From assembly GCF_018263855.1 (NCBI RefSeq), contig NZ_CP073318.1:4526001-4590000 (forward strand): 64,000 nucleotides of DNA, written 5' to 3'. The position numbers and the translations under genes were made by a program. Shown piece by piece: positions 7,784 through 15,914 of the stretch. The notes beneath the pieces were generated by a model. That model had not been told where the DNA came from and ran no database searches. It saw only the letters and a program-made list of their open reading frames with translations. Origin of the DNA: Kutzneria sp. CA-103260 (GTDB lineage Bacteria; Actinomycetota; Actinomycetes; Mycobacteriales; Pseudonocardiaceae). Each line of letters opens with the position of its first letter. Position 1 is the stretch's first letter.

Positions 7784-9412
7784 TCATGCCAACTCGATGA
7801 GCTCCAGGTAGTCATCCGACCAGTGGTCCTCGGTGCCGTCCGGCAACAGGATCACCCGCTCGGGTTCCAAGGCCTGCACGGCGCCCGGGTCGTGGGTCAC
7901 GAGCACGACCGCGCCCTCGAAGCGCCGCAACGCGTCCAGGACCTGCTCCCGACTGGCCGGATCCAGGTTGTTGGTTGGCTCATCCAACAGAAGCACATTG
8001 GCCGCGCTGGACACCAGACCCGCCAGGGCAAGTCGGGTCTTCTCGCCGCCGGACAGCGTGCCGGCCGGCTGGTCCAGCTGCTCGCCGCTGAACAGGAACG
8101 TGCCCAGCAGCGAGCGCAGCTGCTGCTCCTGCACGTCCGGCGCGGCGTGCCGGATGTTGGCCCAGACCGAGGCGTCGTGGTCGAGGGTCTCGTGCTCCTG
8201 GGCGTAGTAGCCGATCCGCAGACCGTGCCCGGGCACCAGGCCGCCGGCGTCCGGCTTCTCCATGCCACCCAGCAACCGCAGCAGCGTGGTCTTGCCGGCG
8301 CCGTTCAGCCCGAGCACCACGACCTTGCTGCCCCGGTCGATCGCCAGGTCGACGCCGGTGAAGATCTCCAGCGAGCCGTAGGACTTGCTCAGCCCCTCGG
8401 CCACCAGCGGGGTCTTGCCGCACGGGGCCGGCTGCGGGAAGCGGATCCGGGCGACCTTGTCGGCGACCCGCTGATCCTCCAAACCGGACAGCAGCTTCTC
8501 GGCCCGCTTGGCCATGTTCTGCGCGGCCACCGCCTTGGTCGCCTTGGCCCGCATCTTGTCTGCCTGGGCCATCAGCGCGGACGCCTTCTTCTCGGCGTTG
8601 GCCCGCTCGCGGCGGCGGCGCTTCTCGTCGGCGGCCCGGGCCTCCAGGTACTTGGACCAGCCCATGTTGTAGATGTCGACCTCGCCGCGGGTGGCGTCGA
8701 GGAACCAGACCTTGTTCACCACGTCGGCCAGCAGCTCGACGTCGTGGCTGATCACGACCAGGCCGCCGGTGTGCTGCTTGAGGAAGGACCGCAGCCAGGA
8801 GATGGAGTCGGCGTCCAGGTGGTTGGTCGGCTCGTCGAGCAGCAGCGTGGTGCCGGCCTTGCCGCCGACGCCGGACTCCGAGGCGCCGAACAGGATCCGG
8901 GCCAGCTCGACCCGGCGGCGCTGGCCGCCGGACAGCGTGCGCAGCGGCTGGGCCAGCACACGGTCGGCCAGGGCCAGGTTGGCGCAGATGCGGGCCGCTT
9001 CGCTCTCGGCCGCGTACCCGCCGAGGGCGCCGAAGCGCTCCTCCAGCCGGCCGTACTTGCGGACCGCGTTGTCCAGCGCGTCCTGGTCCACCAGCTCGGC
9101 CATGGTGGTCTGCGCCTTCTCCATCTCGCGCAGCAACTGGTCCAGGCCGCGGGCCGACAGCACCCGGTCCTTGGCCGTGACCGACAGGTCGCCCTCGCGG
9201 GGATCCTGTGGCAGGTAACCGAGTTCGCCGCTGCGGCGGACCTCGCCGGCGTACGGCTGGCCCTCGCCGGCCAGCACCCGCAGCGAGGTGGTCTTGCCGG
9301 CGCCGTTGCGGCCGACCAGGCCGATGCGGTCGCCCGGCTGCACGCGCAGCGTGGCGTCGGAGAGCAGGATGCGCGAACCTGCGCGCAGTTCAAGGTCGGT
9401 GACGGTGATCAA
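7784..9412 (-). CDS. ABC-F family ATP-binding protein
   Basis: 542 residues with two ABC domains and no membrane segments. The Walker A motifs are GRNGAGKTT and GLNGAGKTT, with LSGGQRRRVELAR and LSGGEKTRLALAG signatures and LLLDEPTNHLD and LLLDEPTNNLD Walker B motifs. The linker between the domains is rich in Arg, Lys and Glu, as in ABC-F proteins. These act on the ribosome in translation control or antibiotic protection rather than in transport. The start is TTG 9412 (LITVTDLELR), preceded by GGAG at proper spacing; upstream in-frame codons encode nothing conserved. It most resembles the housekeeping Ettl/Uup-like branch. Confidence 0.92.
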   Translation of the reverse strand: MITVTDLELRAGSRILLSDATLRVQPGDRIGLVGRNGAGKTTSLRVLAGEGQPYAGEVRRSGELGYLPQDPREGDLSVTAKDRVLSARGLDQLLREMEKAQTTMAELVDQDALDNAVRKYGRLEERFGALGGYAAESEAARICANLALADRVLAQPLRTLSGGQRRRVELARILFGASESGVGGKAGTTLLLDEPTNHLDADSISWLRSFLKQHTGGLVVISHDVELLADVVNKVWFLDATRGEVDIYNMGWSKYLEARAADEKRRRRERANAEKKASALMAQADKMRAKATKAVAAQNMAKRAEKLLSGLEDQRVADKVARIRFPQPAPCGKTPLVAEGLSKSYGSLEIFTGVDLAIDRGSKVVVLGLNGAGKTTLLRLLGGMEKPDAGGLVPGHGLRIGYYAQEHETLDHDASVWANIRHAAPDVQEQQLRSLLGTFLFSGEQLDQPAGTLSGGEKTRLALAGLVSSAANVLLLDEPTNNLDPASREQVLDALRRFEGAVVLVTHDPGAVQALEPERVILLPDGTEDHWSDDYLELIELA

Positions 9413-9759
9413 GACATACTCCGGTGCGGATCGACTGGGCAGGACTCGTCCGCCCACCGGCCACGGCCGGCGGGCCCGGCGGCCGCCTAGCAGATCAACT
9501 TGATCACGCATCGAGTTTACGTGCTGACGCGAACCGTTTTCGCCCCACCCCTCCGGTTGTGACTCGACACACAGTTACGACCCGTCAAATGTGAATGTAT
9601 TGACTACTCCGATCGGGTCATGCCTACACTCCGACGGCGTAAACCGCTTGCGTGATCAACAACTGTTCGTGATCTTCCGCCGCATTGATCTCTTTCCGGG
9701 GTAAGCGCTTTCCCTGTGGGCTGCCGCGCGCCCGGAATCCGACCGGTGAGGGGAATTCC
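9413..9759. promoter_or_regulatory. Divergent intergenic region with LacI-like operator
   Basis: 347 bp without a convincing gene lie between the ABC-F gene and the secreted glycosidase. It is AT-richer than average. GGTAAGCGCTTTCC holds the perfect palindrome AAGCGCTT at 9703-9710, 50 bp before the glycosidase start. AAGCGCTT cores are typical operators for LacI-family sugar repressors in actinobacteria. No cognate regulator is in the window. GAGGGGAA at 9749-9755 is the ribosome site for the TTG start at 9760. Confidence 0.5.
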
Positions 9760-10749
9760 TTGCGCCGTAAGCACAAGTGGCTGCCGTTGGCCGCCGCTGC
9801 CCTGCTGCTGACCGTCCTGACGCCGACCGCCGGCGCCGCACCCGCCGGGCCTTTGGAAGCCGGTGGCTCCAACTACGACTTCTACAACCTGAGCGGCGGC
9901 TGCGACCGCGAGCCGTACGGGGTGATCGACAGCTTCAACGACGGCCGCGACACCATCACGGCCCAGCTGCACCAGATGTACGACGCCGGCCAGCGCCGGC
10001 TCCGGATCGGCATCTTCCACCAGCACGGCCCCGACTCCGGCACCGTGATGGACTCCAGCTCCGGCGACCTCTCCCCTGTCGATCGCCAGCAGCTGGTCGA
10101 CCTGCTCGCGGCGGTGAAGGCCGCCGGCTTCGAGGAGATCGACGTCGTCTTCATGCCGTTGGGGGCCGACGACCCGCATTCCTGGTCCTCGATGAACGAG
10201 TCGGCCTACCAGGAGGACTGGGGCGTGATCTCGCGGCTGCACCCGCTGATCGCCGCCGCCGGCATCCCGTACCGCATCGACCTGCTCAACGAGGGCATGC
10301 CGATGTCCAACCAGCCGGCGCTGCGCGCGTACACGCAGCGGCTGTGGGCCGACTACACCGCCGCCTTCGGCAGCGCCGACACCGTCGGCTTCTCCATGAC
10401 GGTGTGGATCGCCGACCGGGTCACCCAGATGTCCGCCGTCTACGGCTCCAACCCGCCCAGCGTGTTCGAGCTGCACCTGTACGGCGACGACTGGAACGGC
10501 GACGAGTACCAGCAGTTCGTCGACGCCGACCAGAAGATGACCTCGCTCGGCTACCACCAGCCGTGGATCATCGGCGAGACCTACTTCGACGACGGCACCG
10601 CCGCCGACAACATCCACCGGGCCATCGCCGACACCGGCCGCACCGTGCAGTACCTCACCCAGTGGCCGCTGACCCGGGCCCAGAAGTGCGCCGACGTGGA
10701 CCAGGCCCCGCCGGTGCCCTTCGACGCCTACCGCTCCGCCGGCTTCTAG
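9760..10749 (+). CDS. Secreted clan-A-like glycoside hydrolase
   Basis: 329 residues from TTG 9760, which has GAGGGGAA 4-5 bp upstream. A signal peptide (basic RRKHK, hydrophobic LPLAAAALLLTVLTPTAGA) is followed by a TIM-barrel-like sequence. DLLNEGMP resembles the Asn-Glu acid/base of clan A glycosidases, and IIGETYFDD the strand-7 nucleophile Glu. FELHLYGDDWNG and QYLTQWPL look like substrate-lining strands. I do not recognise the exact GH family. The LacI-type AAGCGCTT operator just upstream suggests sugar-controlled expression. The stop shares the CTAG at 10746-10749 with the convergent LLM gene. Confidence 0.65.
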   Translation: MRRKHKWLPLAAAALLLTVLTPTAGAAPAGPLEAGGSNYDFYNLSGGCDREPYGVIDSFNDGRDTITAQLHQMYDAGQRRLRIGIFHQHGPDSGTVMDSSSGDLSPVDRQQLVDLLAAVKAAGFEEIDVVFMPLGADDPHSWSSMNESAYQEDWGVISRLHPLIAAAGIPYRIDLLNEGMPMSNQPALRAYTQRLWADYTAAFGSADTVGFSMTVWIADRVTQMSAVYGSNPPSVFELHLYGDDWNGDEYQQFVDADQKMTSLGYHQPWIIGETYFDDGTAADNIHRAIADTGRTVQYLTQWPLTRAQKCADVDQAPPVPFDAYRSAGF

Positions 10750-11567
10750 GGCACCAGCGGGCGGACCTGTTCGGCGACGAAACGGACGAAGCCGACCGGG
10801 TCGGGCTCGTCGCCGGTGGGCTGGACGACCACGGTGTCGGCGCCGGCGGCGGCGAGTTCCCGGACGGCGGCGGCGACCGTCTCGGCGTCGCCGGCGACGC
10901 CGACGTCCGGACTGGTGCGGCGCAGGCGTTCGAGGGCGTCGGGGCCGGTGGCGGCGTGCAGGGCGGCGATGATCTCCTGCTGGTCGCCGACGAGCTCCCG
11001 GATCCGGCGCACGCTGTCGGCGGACTCGTCGGCGACGGTCAGCGTGCCGTCGGCCGATTCTCCGGTCAGCCGAAGGGTCTTCGGCCCGACGCCGCCGGCG
11101 TACACCTTCACCGGCGTCAACGGCGGCCAATCCAGGCGCACGCGATCCAGCTTCACGTAGGTGCCGTCGACGCTGACCTCCTCGCCGCGCAGCAACGCAC
11201 GCAGCGCGTCCAGGTACTCCCGCAGCAGCGTGAGCGGCGATGACACCCGCGCGCCGACCTGGCCCATCCAGCTCTGCACGCCGTGGCCGACGCCGACGAT
11301 CACCCGCTCGGGGAACAGCCGGTGCAGCGTGGCCAGCTCCATGCCGGTCAGGGCGACGTTGCGCAGCGGGACCGGCAGCAGACCGATGCCGACCCGCACC
11401 CGCGACGTCCACGCCAGGGCGGCAGCGGCGGTGGCGATGCCGCTCTCGGAGAAGCAGTCCTCCCACACCCACAACTGGTCGAGCCCGGTAGCGTCGGCGG
11501 TCTCCGCCATCGAGCGCAGGACCTCGGGCGGGAACTGGGGCCGGAACACGGTGCCGAGAGCGGTCAT
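10746..11567 (-). CDS. LLM-class (F420-dependent-type) oxidoreductase
   Basis: 273-residue luciferase-like TIM barrel. MTALGTVFRPQFPPEVLRSMAETAD and LDQLWVWEDCF match the LLM N-terminus. RVRVGIGLLPVPLRN, HRLFPERVIVGVGHG and LDALRALLRGEEVSVDG are the usual family blocks. Pseudonocardiales members mostly use F420 rather than FMN; the cofactor is inferred from this. The substrate is unknown. It is followed 9 bp downstream by the alpha/beta hydrolase gene's stop, so hydrolase then LLM form one minus-strand operon. The gene converges with the glycosidase with overlapping stops. Confidence 0.88.
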   Translation of the reverse strand: MTALGTVFRPQFPPEVLRSMAETADATGLDQLWVWEDCFSESGIATAAAALAWTSRVRVGIGLLPVPLRNVALTGMELATLHRLFPERVIVGVGHGVQSWMGQVGARVSSPLTLLREYLDALRALLRGEEVSVDGTYVKLDRVRLDWPPLTPVKVYAGGVGPKTLRLTGESADGTLTVADESADSVRRIRELVGDQQEIIAALHAATGPDALERLRRTSPDVGVAGDAETVAAAVRELAAAGADTVVVQPTGDEPDPVGFVRFVAEQVRPLVP

Positions 11568-11576
11568 AGAACCTTC

Positions 11577-12320
11577 CTACCAGCCGCCGGTGCGGCTGAT
11601 CACTTCCAATAGCGTGCCCGGGTCCTCCACGTGCAGGTTGTGGCCGAGCCCGGGCAGCACCTCGACGTGCTCGGCCAGGGCGCGCACCTGCTCGGGGGCG
11701 CTCATCGGGTCGTTCTCGCCGGTCACCATCAGCACCGGGCACCGAGCGGCGGCCAGCAGGCCACGCATGTCGGGCCGGCCGACGGCGAACGTCTGCGGGT
11801 CCAGCGCCAGCCGCCAGCCGTCGCCGGTGGCGGCGAGGCCGTCGGGGTCGGCCGGCATCAGGCCGCCGAGGCCGGAGACCTTCAGGTAGCGCTGCGCCGC
11901 CTCTTCCTTGCTGCCGAACACCTTCACCGGCCGCTGCGCCATCGCCGCCGCCCCGGCGAGCTCGTCGTCGGTCCACTCCACCTTCACGCCGACCGCGACC
12001 GCGCGCCGCACTTCGACGCCGAACCACCCGCTGGCCAGGGCGATCGCCAGCACGCCGCCGAGCGAGTGACCGATCACCGTGACCGGCTCGCCGGCCGGCA
12101 GGTGCTCGGCCACCGCACCGGCCATGCCGCCGAAGGAGTACCGCTTGAGCCGGCCCGACCGACCGTGGCCGGGCAGGTCGGGGGCGACCCAGCGGCGGTC
12201 CAGCCGCTCGGTGAAGCCGTCCCACACCGCGCCGGTCGCACCCAGCCCGTGCAGCAGCAGCACGGCCGGTCCGCCGGCTCCGCCTGTTCGCACCCTCAGC
12301 GTGTCCACCGGCCGGATCAT
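11577..12320 (-). CDS. Alpha/beta hydrolase
   Basis: 247 residues from ATG 12320. It has the oxyanion region LLLHGLGATGAVWDG, WVAPDLPGHGRS, the nucleophile elbow GHSLGG, the acid in VTGENDP and the catalytic His in LPGLGHNLHVEDP. This is a complete catalytic triad of the alpha/beta-hydrolase fold. Esterase, lactonase or haloperoxidase-like activity is possible. It is the first gene of a two-gene operon with the LLM oxidoreductase and is divergent from the P450 gene, from which it is separated by only 36 bp. Confidence 0.88.
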   Translation of the reverse strand: MIRPVDTLRVRTGGAGGPAVLLLHGLGATGAVWDGFTERLDRRWVAPDLPGHGRSGRLKRYSFGGMAGAVAEHLPAGEPVTVIGHSLGGVLAIALASGWFGVEVRRAVAVGVKVEWTDDELAGAAAMAQRPVKVFGSKEEAAQRYLKVSGLGGLMPADPDGLAATGDGWRLALDPQTFAVGRPDMRGLLAAARCPVLMVTGENDPMSAPEQVRALAEHVEVLPGLGHNLHVEDPGTLLEVISRTGGW

Positions 12321-12356
12321 TCCCCACCACGGGCCCGGCGGGCTAGCGTCGTGGCC

Positions 12357-13622
12357 GTGGACGCCGCCGTGATCACCAATCCCGACACCTATGTCCGGGC
12401 CGTGCCGCACGATGTTCTCGACGAGCTGCGCCGCGAGGCGGCCGTGGTCCGGGTGGACGATTTCTGGGCCGTGCTCCGCCATGCCGAGGTACGGCAGGTG
12501 ATGCGTCATCCGCAGCTGTTCTCGTCGAATCTGGGCGGCACGCAGATCCGGGACCCGGCCACACCGGCCGATCTGCGGTACGTGCGGCGAATGATGCTCA
12601 ACATGGATCCGCCCGACCATCCCCGGCTGCGGGGCCTGCTGGCACGGGCGTTCACGCCGCGGGCGGTGGCCCGGCTGGTGGATCGGATCACCGGCTGGGC
12701 GGACGATCTGGTTGCCGCCGTCGCTGATCGGCGTGCGGCGGATCTGGCCAAGCAGCTGGCCGATCTGCCGCTGCTGACCCTGGCCGAGGTGTTCGGCGTG
12801 CCGGAACAGGACCGGCGGCTGCTGTTCGACTGGAGCAGCCGGGTGATCGGCTTCCAGGACGCCGAGTACGCCGCGATCGACACCGTCGACACCGAAGGCG
12901 TGACCGACATGGCCCGGGCGGCGCTGGCGTTACGGCCCGAACCCGGTGTGAACGGCCAGATGCCCGATCCCCGCACCCGCGAGGGCATGCCCGACCTCTA
13001 CGCGTACGCGACGGCGCTGGGCGAGCACAAGCGGGCCCAGCCCGGCGAGGACGTGATGAGCGACCTCATGCGGCACGTCGACGACGACGGCGGGCGGGTG
13101 TCGATCGAGGAGTTCGAGAACCTGTTCTGGCTCTTCGCGGTGGCCGGCAACGAGACGCTGCGCAACGGCATCCCCGGCGGGCTGATCGCGCTGATGAGCC
13201 ATCCCGACCAGTACCGGCGGCTGCTGGCCGACCGGTCGCTGCTGCCGACCGCGATCGACGAGATCCTGCGGTGGTGGACGCCGGTGATGCACATCCGCCG
13301 CACCGCGACCGCCGACACCACACTGTCCGATGTGGACATTCGCGCCGGGGACAAGGTGGTGGTGTGGTTCTCCGCGGCCAACCGGGACGAGCGCGTGTTC
13401 GCCGACCCGCACCGGTTCGACGTCGGCCGCTCCCCCAACGACCACCTGACGTTCGGTCACGGCCCGCACTTCTGCCTCGGCGCGCAGCTGGCCCGCGCGC
13501 AGATGACCGCCGTGTTCACGGCTGTGCTGGACCGATTGGGTGAGGTGCGGCCGGCCGGCGACCCGGTGCGACTGCGGTCGAACTTCCAGAACGGCGTCAA
13601 GAGCCTGCCCGTGACGTGGTGA
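12357..13622 (+). CDS. Cytochrome P450
   Basis: 421 residues. The I-helix AVAGNETLRNG carries the oxygen-activation motif, EILRWW supplies the ExxR salt bridge, and FGHGPHFCLGAQLAR holds the heme-ligand Cys. MLNMDPPDHPRLRGLLARAFTPR is the bacterial P450 C-helix region. GNETxRN is typical of the CYP125/CYP142/CYP124 group acting on sterols or branched lipids, so a lipid substrate is a reasonable guess. No ribosome site is seen. TAGCGT at 12344-12349 lies where a -10 box for a leaderless transcript starting at GTG 12357 would be; GTG 12351 is an alternative. No redox partner is nearby. Confidence 0.92.
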   Translation: MDAAVITNPDTYVRAVPHDVLDELRREAAVVRVDDFWAVLRHAEVRQVMRHPQLFSSNLGGTQIRDPATPADLRYVRRMMLNMDPPDHPRLRGLLARAFTPRAVARLVDRITGWADDLVAAVADRRAADLAKQLADLPLLTLAEVFGVPEQDRRLLFDWSSRVIGFQDAEYAAIDTVDTEGVTDMARAALALRPEPGVNGQMPDPRTREGMPDLYAYATALGEHKRAQPGEDVMSDLMRHVDDDGGRVSIEEFENLFWLFAVAGNETLRNGIPGGLIALMSHPDQYRRLLADRSLLPTAIDEILRWWTPVMHIRRTATADTTLSDVDIRAGDKVVVWFSAANRDERVFADPHRFDVGRSPNDHLTFGHGPHFCLGAQLARAQMTAVFTAVLDRLGEVRPAGDPVRLRSNFQNGVKSLPVTW

Positions 13623-13629
13623 TCTCACC

Positions 13630-13670
13630 CGATCGTGTGTTCCGCTGACGGGCGATCACCGACACGATCG
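13630..13670. terminator. Weak hairpin after P450 gene
   Basis: CGATCGTGT at 13630-13638 pairs with ACACGATCG at 13662-13670, with a 23-nt loop. It lies just after the P450 stop and before the PASTA lipoprotein start. It may end the P450 transcript or be an operator for the next gene. Confidence 0.4.
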
Positions 13671-13702
13671 AAGGCGAGAGCCTAACTGGGGAGGCTGTTG
13701 TC

Positions 13703-14071
13703 GTGTTGAAGCTCGCTTTGGGCGTGACGTTAGCCGCGGTCGCCACCAGCTGCGCGCCGAGCCAGCTGGGATCCACGCCCGGCGCCACGCCGGCTCCGGG
13801 GCACACCACCACCACGGCGCGACCCGTGGAGCACTGGACGATGCCCAACCTGGTCGGCTCGGGCCTGCAGGACGCGCAGGACGCCATCCAGAAGCTGACC
13901 GGCAACGTCGTGTTCTTCACCAGCTCGCACGACGTCAGCGGCCAGGGCCGGCACCAGATCCTGGACCGCAACTGGAAGGTGTGCGACCAGAACATCGCCG
14001 CCGGGCAGCAGATCCAGGTCGGCGTGAAGATCGACTTCGGGGTGGTCAAGACAACGGAGAAGTGCCCCTGA
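13703..14071 (+). CDS. PASTA-domain lipoprotein
   Basis: 122 residues from GTG with GGGGAGG upstream. A short signal peptide ends in a lipobox-like VATSC, a Thr-rich linker follows, then one PASTA-like domain: MPNLVGSGLQDAQDAIQKL ending in GQQIQVGVKIDFGV. Single-PASTA lipoproteins of this kind are common in Pseudonocardiales and have no established role; PASTA domains elsewhere bind muropeptides or beta-lactams. Two further Cys (KVCDQ and EKCP) could form a disulfide. Confidence 0.75.
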   Translation: MLKLALGVTLAAVATSCAPSQLGSTPGATPAPGHTTTTARPVEHWTMPNLVGSGLQDAQDAIQKLTGNVVFFTSSHDVSGQGRHQILDRNWKVCDQNIAAGQQIQVGVKIDFGVVKTTEKCP

Positions 14072-14210
14072 GCAGTCGCCTCGCCGCCAGCGGCGTCGTC
14101 GCGAACACCCGCATCCCGGCCCGGCTGTGGGCGGCCGTCATCCGCCCCCAGATCGCCGCGGCCGCGACCAGACAGCCGAAGTCGATCAACGCCACGATCA
14201 TCCCCCACAT
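14046..14210 (-). CDS. Small membrane protein, hypothetical
   Basis: 54 residues starting MWGMIVALIDFGCLVAAAAI, one clear transmembrane helix, then a basic tail rich in Arg. TACGGT lies 8 bp before the ATG on this strand, which fits a -10 box for a leaderless message. The 3' end overlaps the convergent PASTA gene by 26 bp. No family recognised; it could be spurious. Confidence 0.4.
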   Translation of the reverse strand: MWGMIVALIDFGCLVAAAAIWGRMTAAHSRAGMRVFATTPLAARRLLRGTSPLS

Positions 14211-14289
14211 CCGCGCGAACCGTAGTGTCGAGGACCGCGGGCGGGCTCCGACCTTGGGGTGACGACGCCGATGTGAGGAGACGTGACCG

Positions 14290-15039
14290 ATGGACTTCGA
14301 GCGCCAGCGCGCCGAGATCGTCACCCAGACCGAGCTGCTGGCCGCCGACGTGGCCGGGGCGGACCTGACCGCGCGGGTGCCTTCCTGCCCGGACTGGAGC
14401 CTGGGCGGGCTGCTGCGGCACCTCGGCGGGGCGCACGCCTGGATCGAGGAGATCGTGCGGACCCGGGCCGAGGGACCGGTGCCCGATCCGAGTCGCGACG
14501 TGAACGGCGACGACTCGGGCGAGCCGCCGGTGGAGTGGCTGCTGGACGGGGCGCGGCGGCTGGCGGCGTCGATCCGGGACGCCGGGCCGGACACCGTGGT
14601 GTGGACGCCGCTGGCCCCGATGCCGGTGTCGTTCTTCGCCCGCCGCATGGTGCACGAGACGCTGGTCCACCGGGCCGACGCGATGCTGGCCGCCGGCCAG
14701 CCCTTCACCGCCGAGCCGGAGGTCGTGGTGGACGCCGTCGACGAGTGGATGGAGCTCGACGCGCTGCCCCAGCACTTCGAGTTCAACCCGGCCAAGCGAG
14801 ACCTGCTCGGCCGCGGTCGCACCCTGTCCTTCCGGGCCACCGACGCCGACGTCGCCTGGCAGGTCGACCTCACCGGCGACGCCATCGTGAACCAGCGTGG
14901 CCGCGCCGACGCCGCCGTCACCGTCGAGGCGCCGCTGACCGACCTGCTGCTGATCATCTACCGCCGCCGGGAGCCGACCGGCGTGACCGGCGACGCCGAC
15001 CTGCTGGCCTTCTGGTCCAAGCACGTCACCTTCGGCTGA
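14290..15039 (+). CDS. Mycothiol-dependent maleylpyruvate isomerase family protein
   Basis: 249-residue DinB/MDMPI-fold protein. The N-terminal four-helix bundle has VPSCPDWSLGGLLRHLGGAHAW, with the CPDW motif and metal-ligand His typical of the family, and VHETLVHRADAM supplies the second and third His ligands. The C-terminal part (about 155-249) is the SCP2-like domain usual in these proteins. True maleylpyruvate isomerases use mycothiol; most paralogues have unknown substrates. There is no aromatic catabolism gene nearby, so the function stays general. Confidence 0.85.
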   Translation: MDFERQRAEIVTQTELLAADVAGADLTARVPSCPDWSLGGLLRHLGGAHAWIEEIVRTRAEGPVPDPSRDVNGDDSGEPPVEWLLDGARRLAASIRDAGPDTVVWTPLAPMPVSFFARRMVHETLVHRADAMLAAGQPFTAEPEVVVDAVDEWMELDALPQHFEFNPAKRDLLGRGRTLSFRATDADVAWQVDLTGDAIVNQRGRADAAVTVEAPLTDLLLIIYRRREPTGVTGDADLLAFWSKHVTFG

Positions 15040-15059
15040 CGCCACCCCCGCCTTTTTCG

Positions 15060-15111
15060 CCACCTGTGGTCCACATGTGGCGCTGGGAGTCGAATGTGGC
15101 GCACATGTGGC
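15060..15111. repeat. Cluster of CACATGTG palindromes
   Basis: The short gap between convergent genes carries CGCCACCTGTGG, then CCACATGTGG (15071-15080), then GCACATGTGG (15101-15110), each extended by GGCG/CGCC. The arms can fold into alternative hairpins. It may be a bidirectional terminator or a protein-binding cluster. Confidence 0.5.
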
Positions 15112-15123
15112 GTTTGGTGGGGG

Positions 15124-15687
15124 TTAGGGGGCGACGGCCACCCAGAGGGGGAGGGGGTGGCCGCTCTCCTTGGGGGTGAGCCGCTGCACGGCGGCGAAGC
15201 CGGCGGCGGTGAGGCCGGCGGTGACCTGGGCGCCGGTGATCACCTGATGGCGGGTGGAGACGGCCTGGATCAGCTCCCACTGGCTGCCGGAGCGGGCCAG
15301 CTGGAGGACTTCCAGGCCGTAGGACTGGCCGTCCTCGGCCCAGTCCCACAGCTGCACGGTGACCTGGCGCTGGTCGCCACGGCCGGAGACGCGCGGGGGC
15401 GGGGCGGTGGGGCGCAGGCGGCGCAGTTTGTCCAGCTCGGGCACGGCGGCGATGAACAGGCCGCCCGGTCGCAGCGCCAGGCGGGCCGCCGCCAGCGCCG
15501 CTTCGAGGCCGTTCTCATGGGCCAGCCGCGGCAGCAGGTCGTCGTTGGCGTGCACCACATCCAGCTGAACGGCCGGCATCTGGGTCAGCACGTCGAGCAG
15601 ATCGGCGAACCGGTGGTCGCCGGGGCCCAGCACTGCGGTGGCCACGTCGGCGAACACGCGGTCGCCCGCGGGTCTCGGGGTGGTCAC
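15124..15687 (-). CDS. Methyltransferase-like protein lacking SAM motif I
   Basis: 187 residues from GTG. The second half of a class I methyltransferase fold is recognisable: LDVVHANDDLLPRL, LALRPGGLFIAAVPELDKLRRL, then WDWAEDGQSYGLEVLQL and AGLTAAGFAAV. The usual N-terminal glycine-rich SAM loop (DxGxGxG) is absent; the protein starts in the region that would follow it. It may therefore be a shortened pseudoenzyme or have an alternative N-terminus. It converges with the MDMPI gene across the palindrome cluster. Confidence 0.6.
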   Translation of the reverse strand: MTTPRPAGDRVFADVATAVLGPGDHRFADLLDVLTQMPAVQLDVVHANDDLLPRLAHENGLEAALAAARLALRPGGLFIAAVPELDKLRRLRPTAPPPRVSGRGDQRQVTVQLWDWAEDGQSYGLEVLQLARSGSQWELIQAVSTRHQVITGAQVTAGLTAAGFAAVQRLTPKESGHPLPLWVAVAP

Positions 15688-15787
15688 CGGCCAAGCCTAC
15701 GGGGCCGCCCGCCGGGGGCTTGCCAGCGGTCCGACACTAAGATGAACCAACCCGGAAGCGTGACCGTCGAACCGGGTACGACTGGAC

Positions 15788-15804
15788 ACTTGGCGACTCC
15801 AAGT
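15788..15804. promoter_or_regulatory. Dyad upstream of XRE-family gene
   Basis: ACTTGG and CCAAGT flank a 5-nt spacer about 110 bp before the XRE-type gene, followed by the AT-rich run AATACTTTACGCCAATAG. This looks like a promoter region with a possible operator. The protein involved is not known. Confidence 0.3.
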
Positions 15805-15914
15805 AATACTTTACGCCAATAGGAGTACACACAGCCTCCGTTCAGAGGTGCCATGGTCACGTGCTCACCCAGTAGTGTCACTGCTGCGTGACAAGTTGAC
15901 AGCGAGGAGTCACT

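Noticed and set aside
10746..10749. CTAG shared by two convergent stop codons as a special signal
   Set aside because: It is a simple overlap of two TAG stops; nothing indicates more than compact gene packing.
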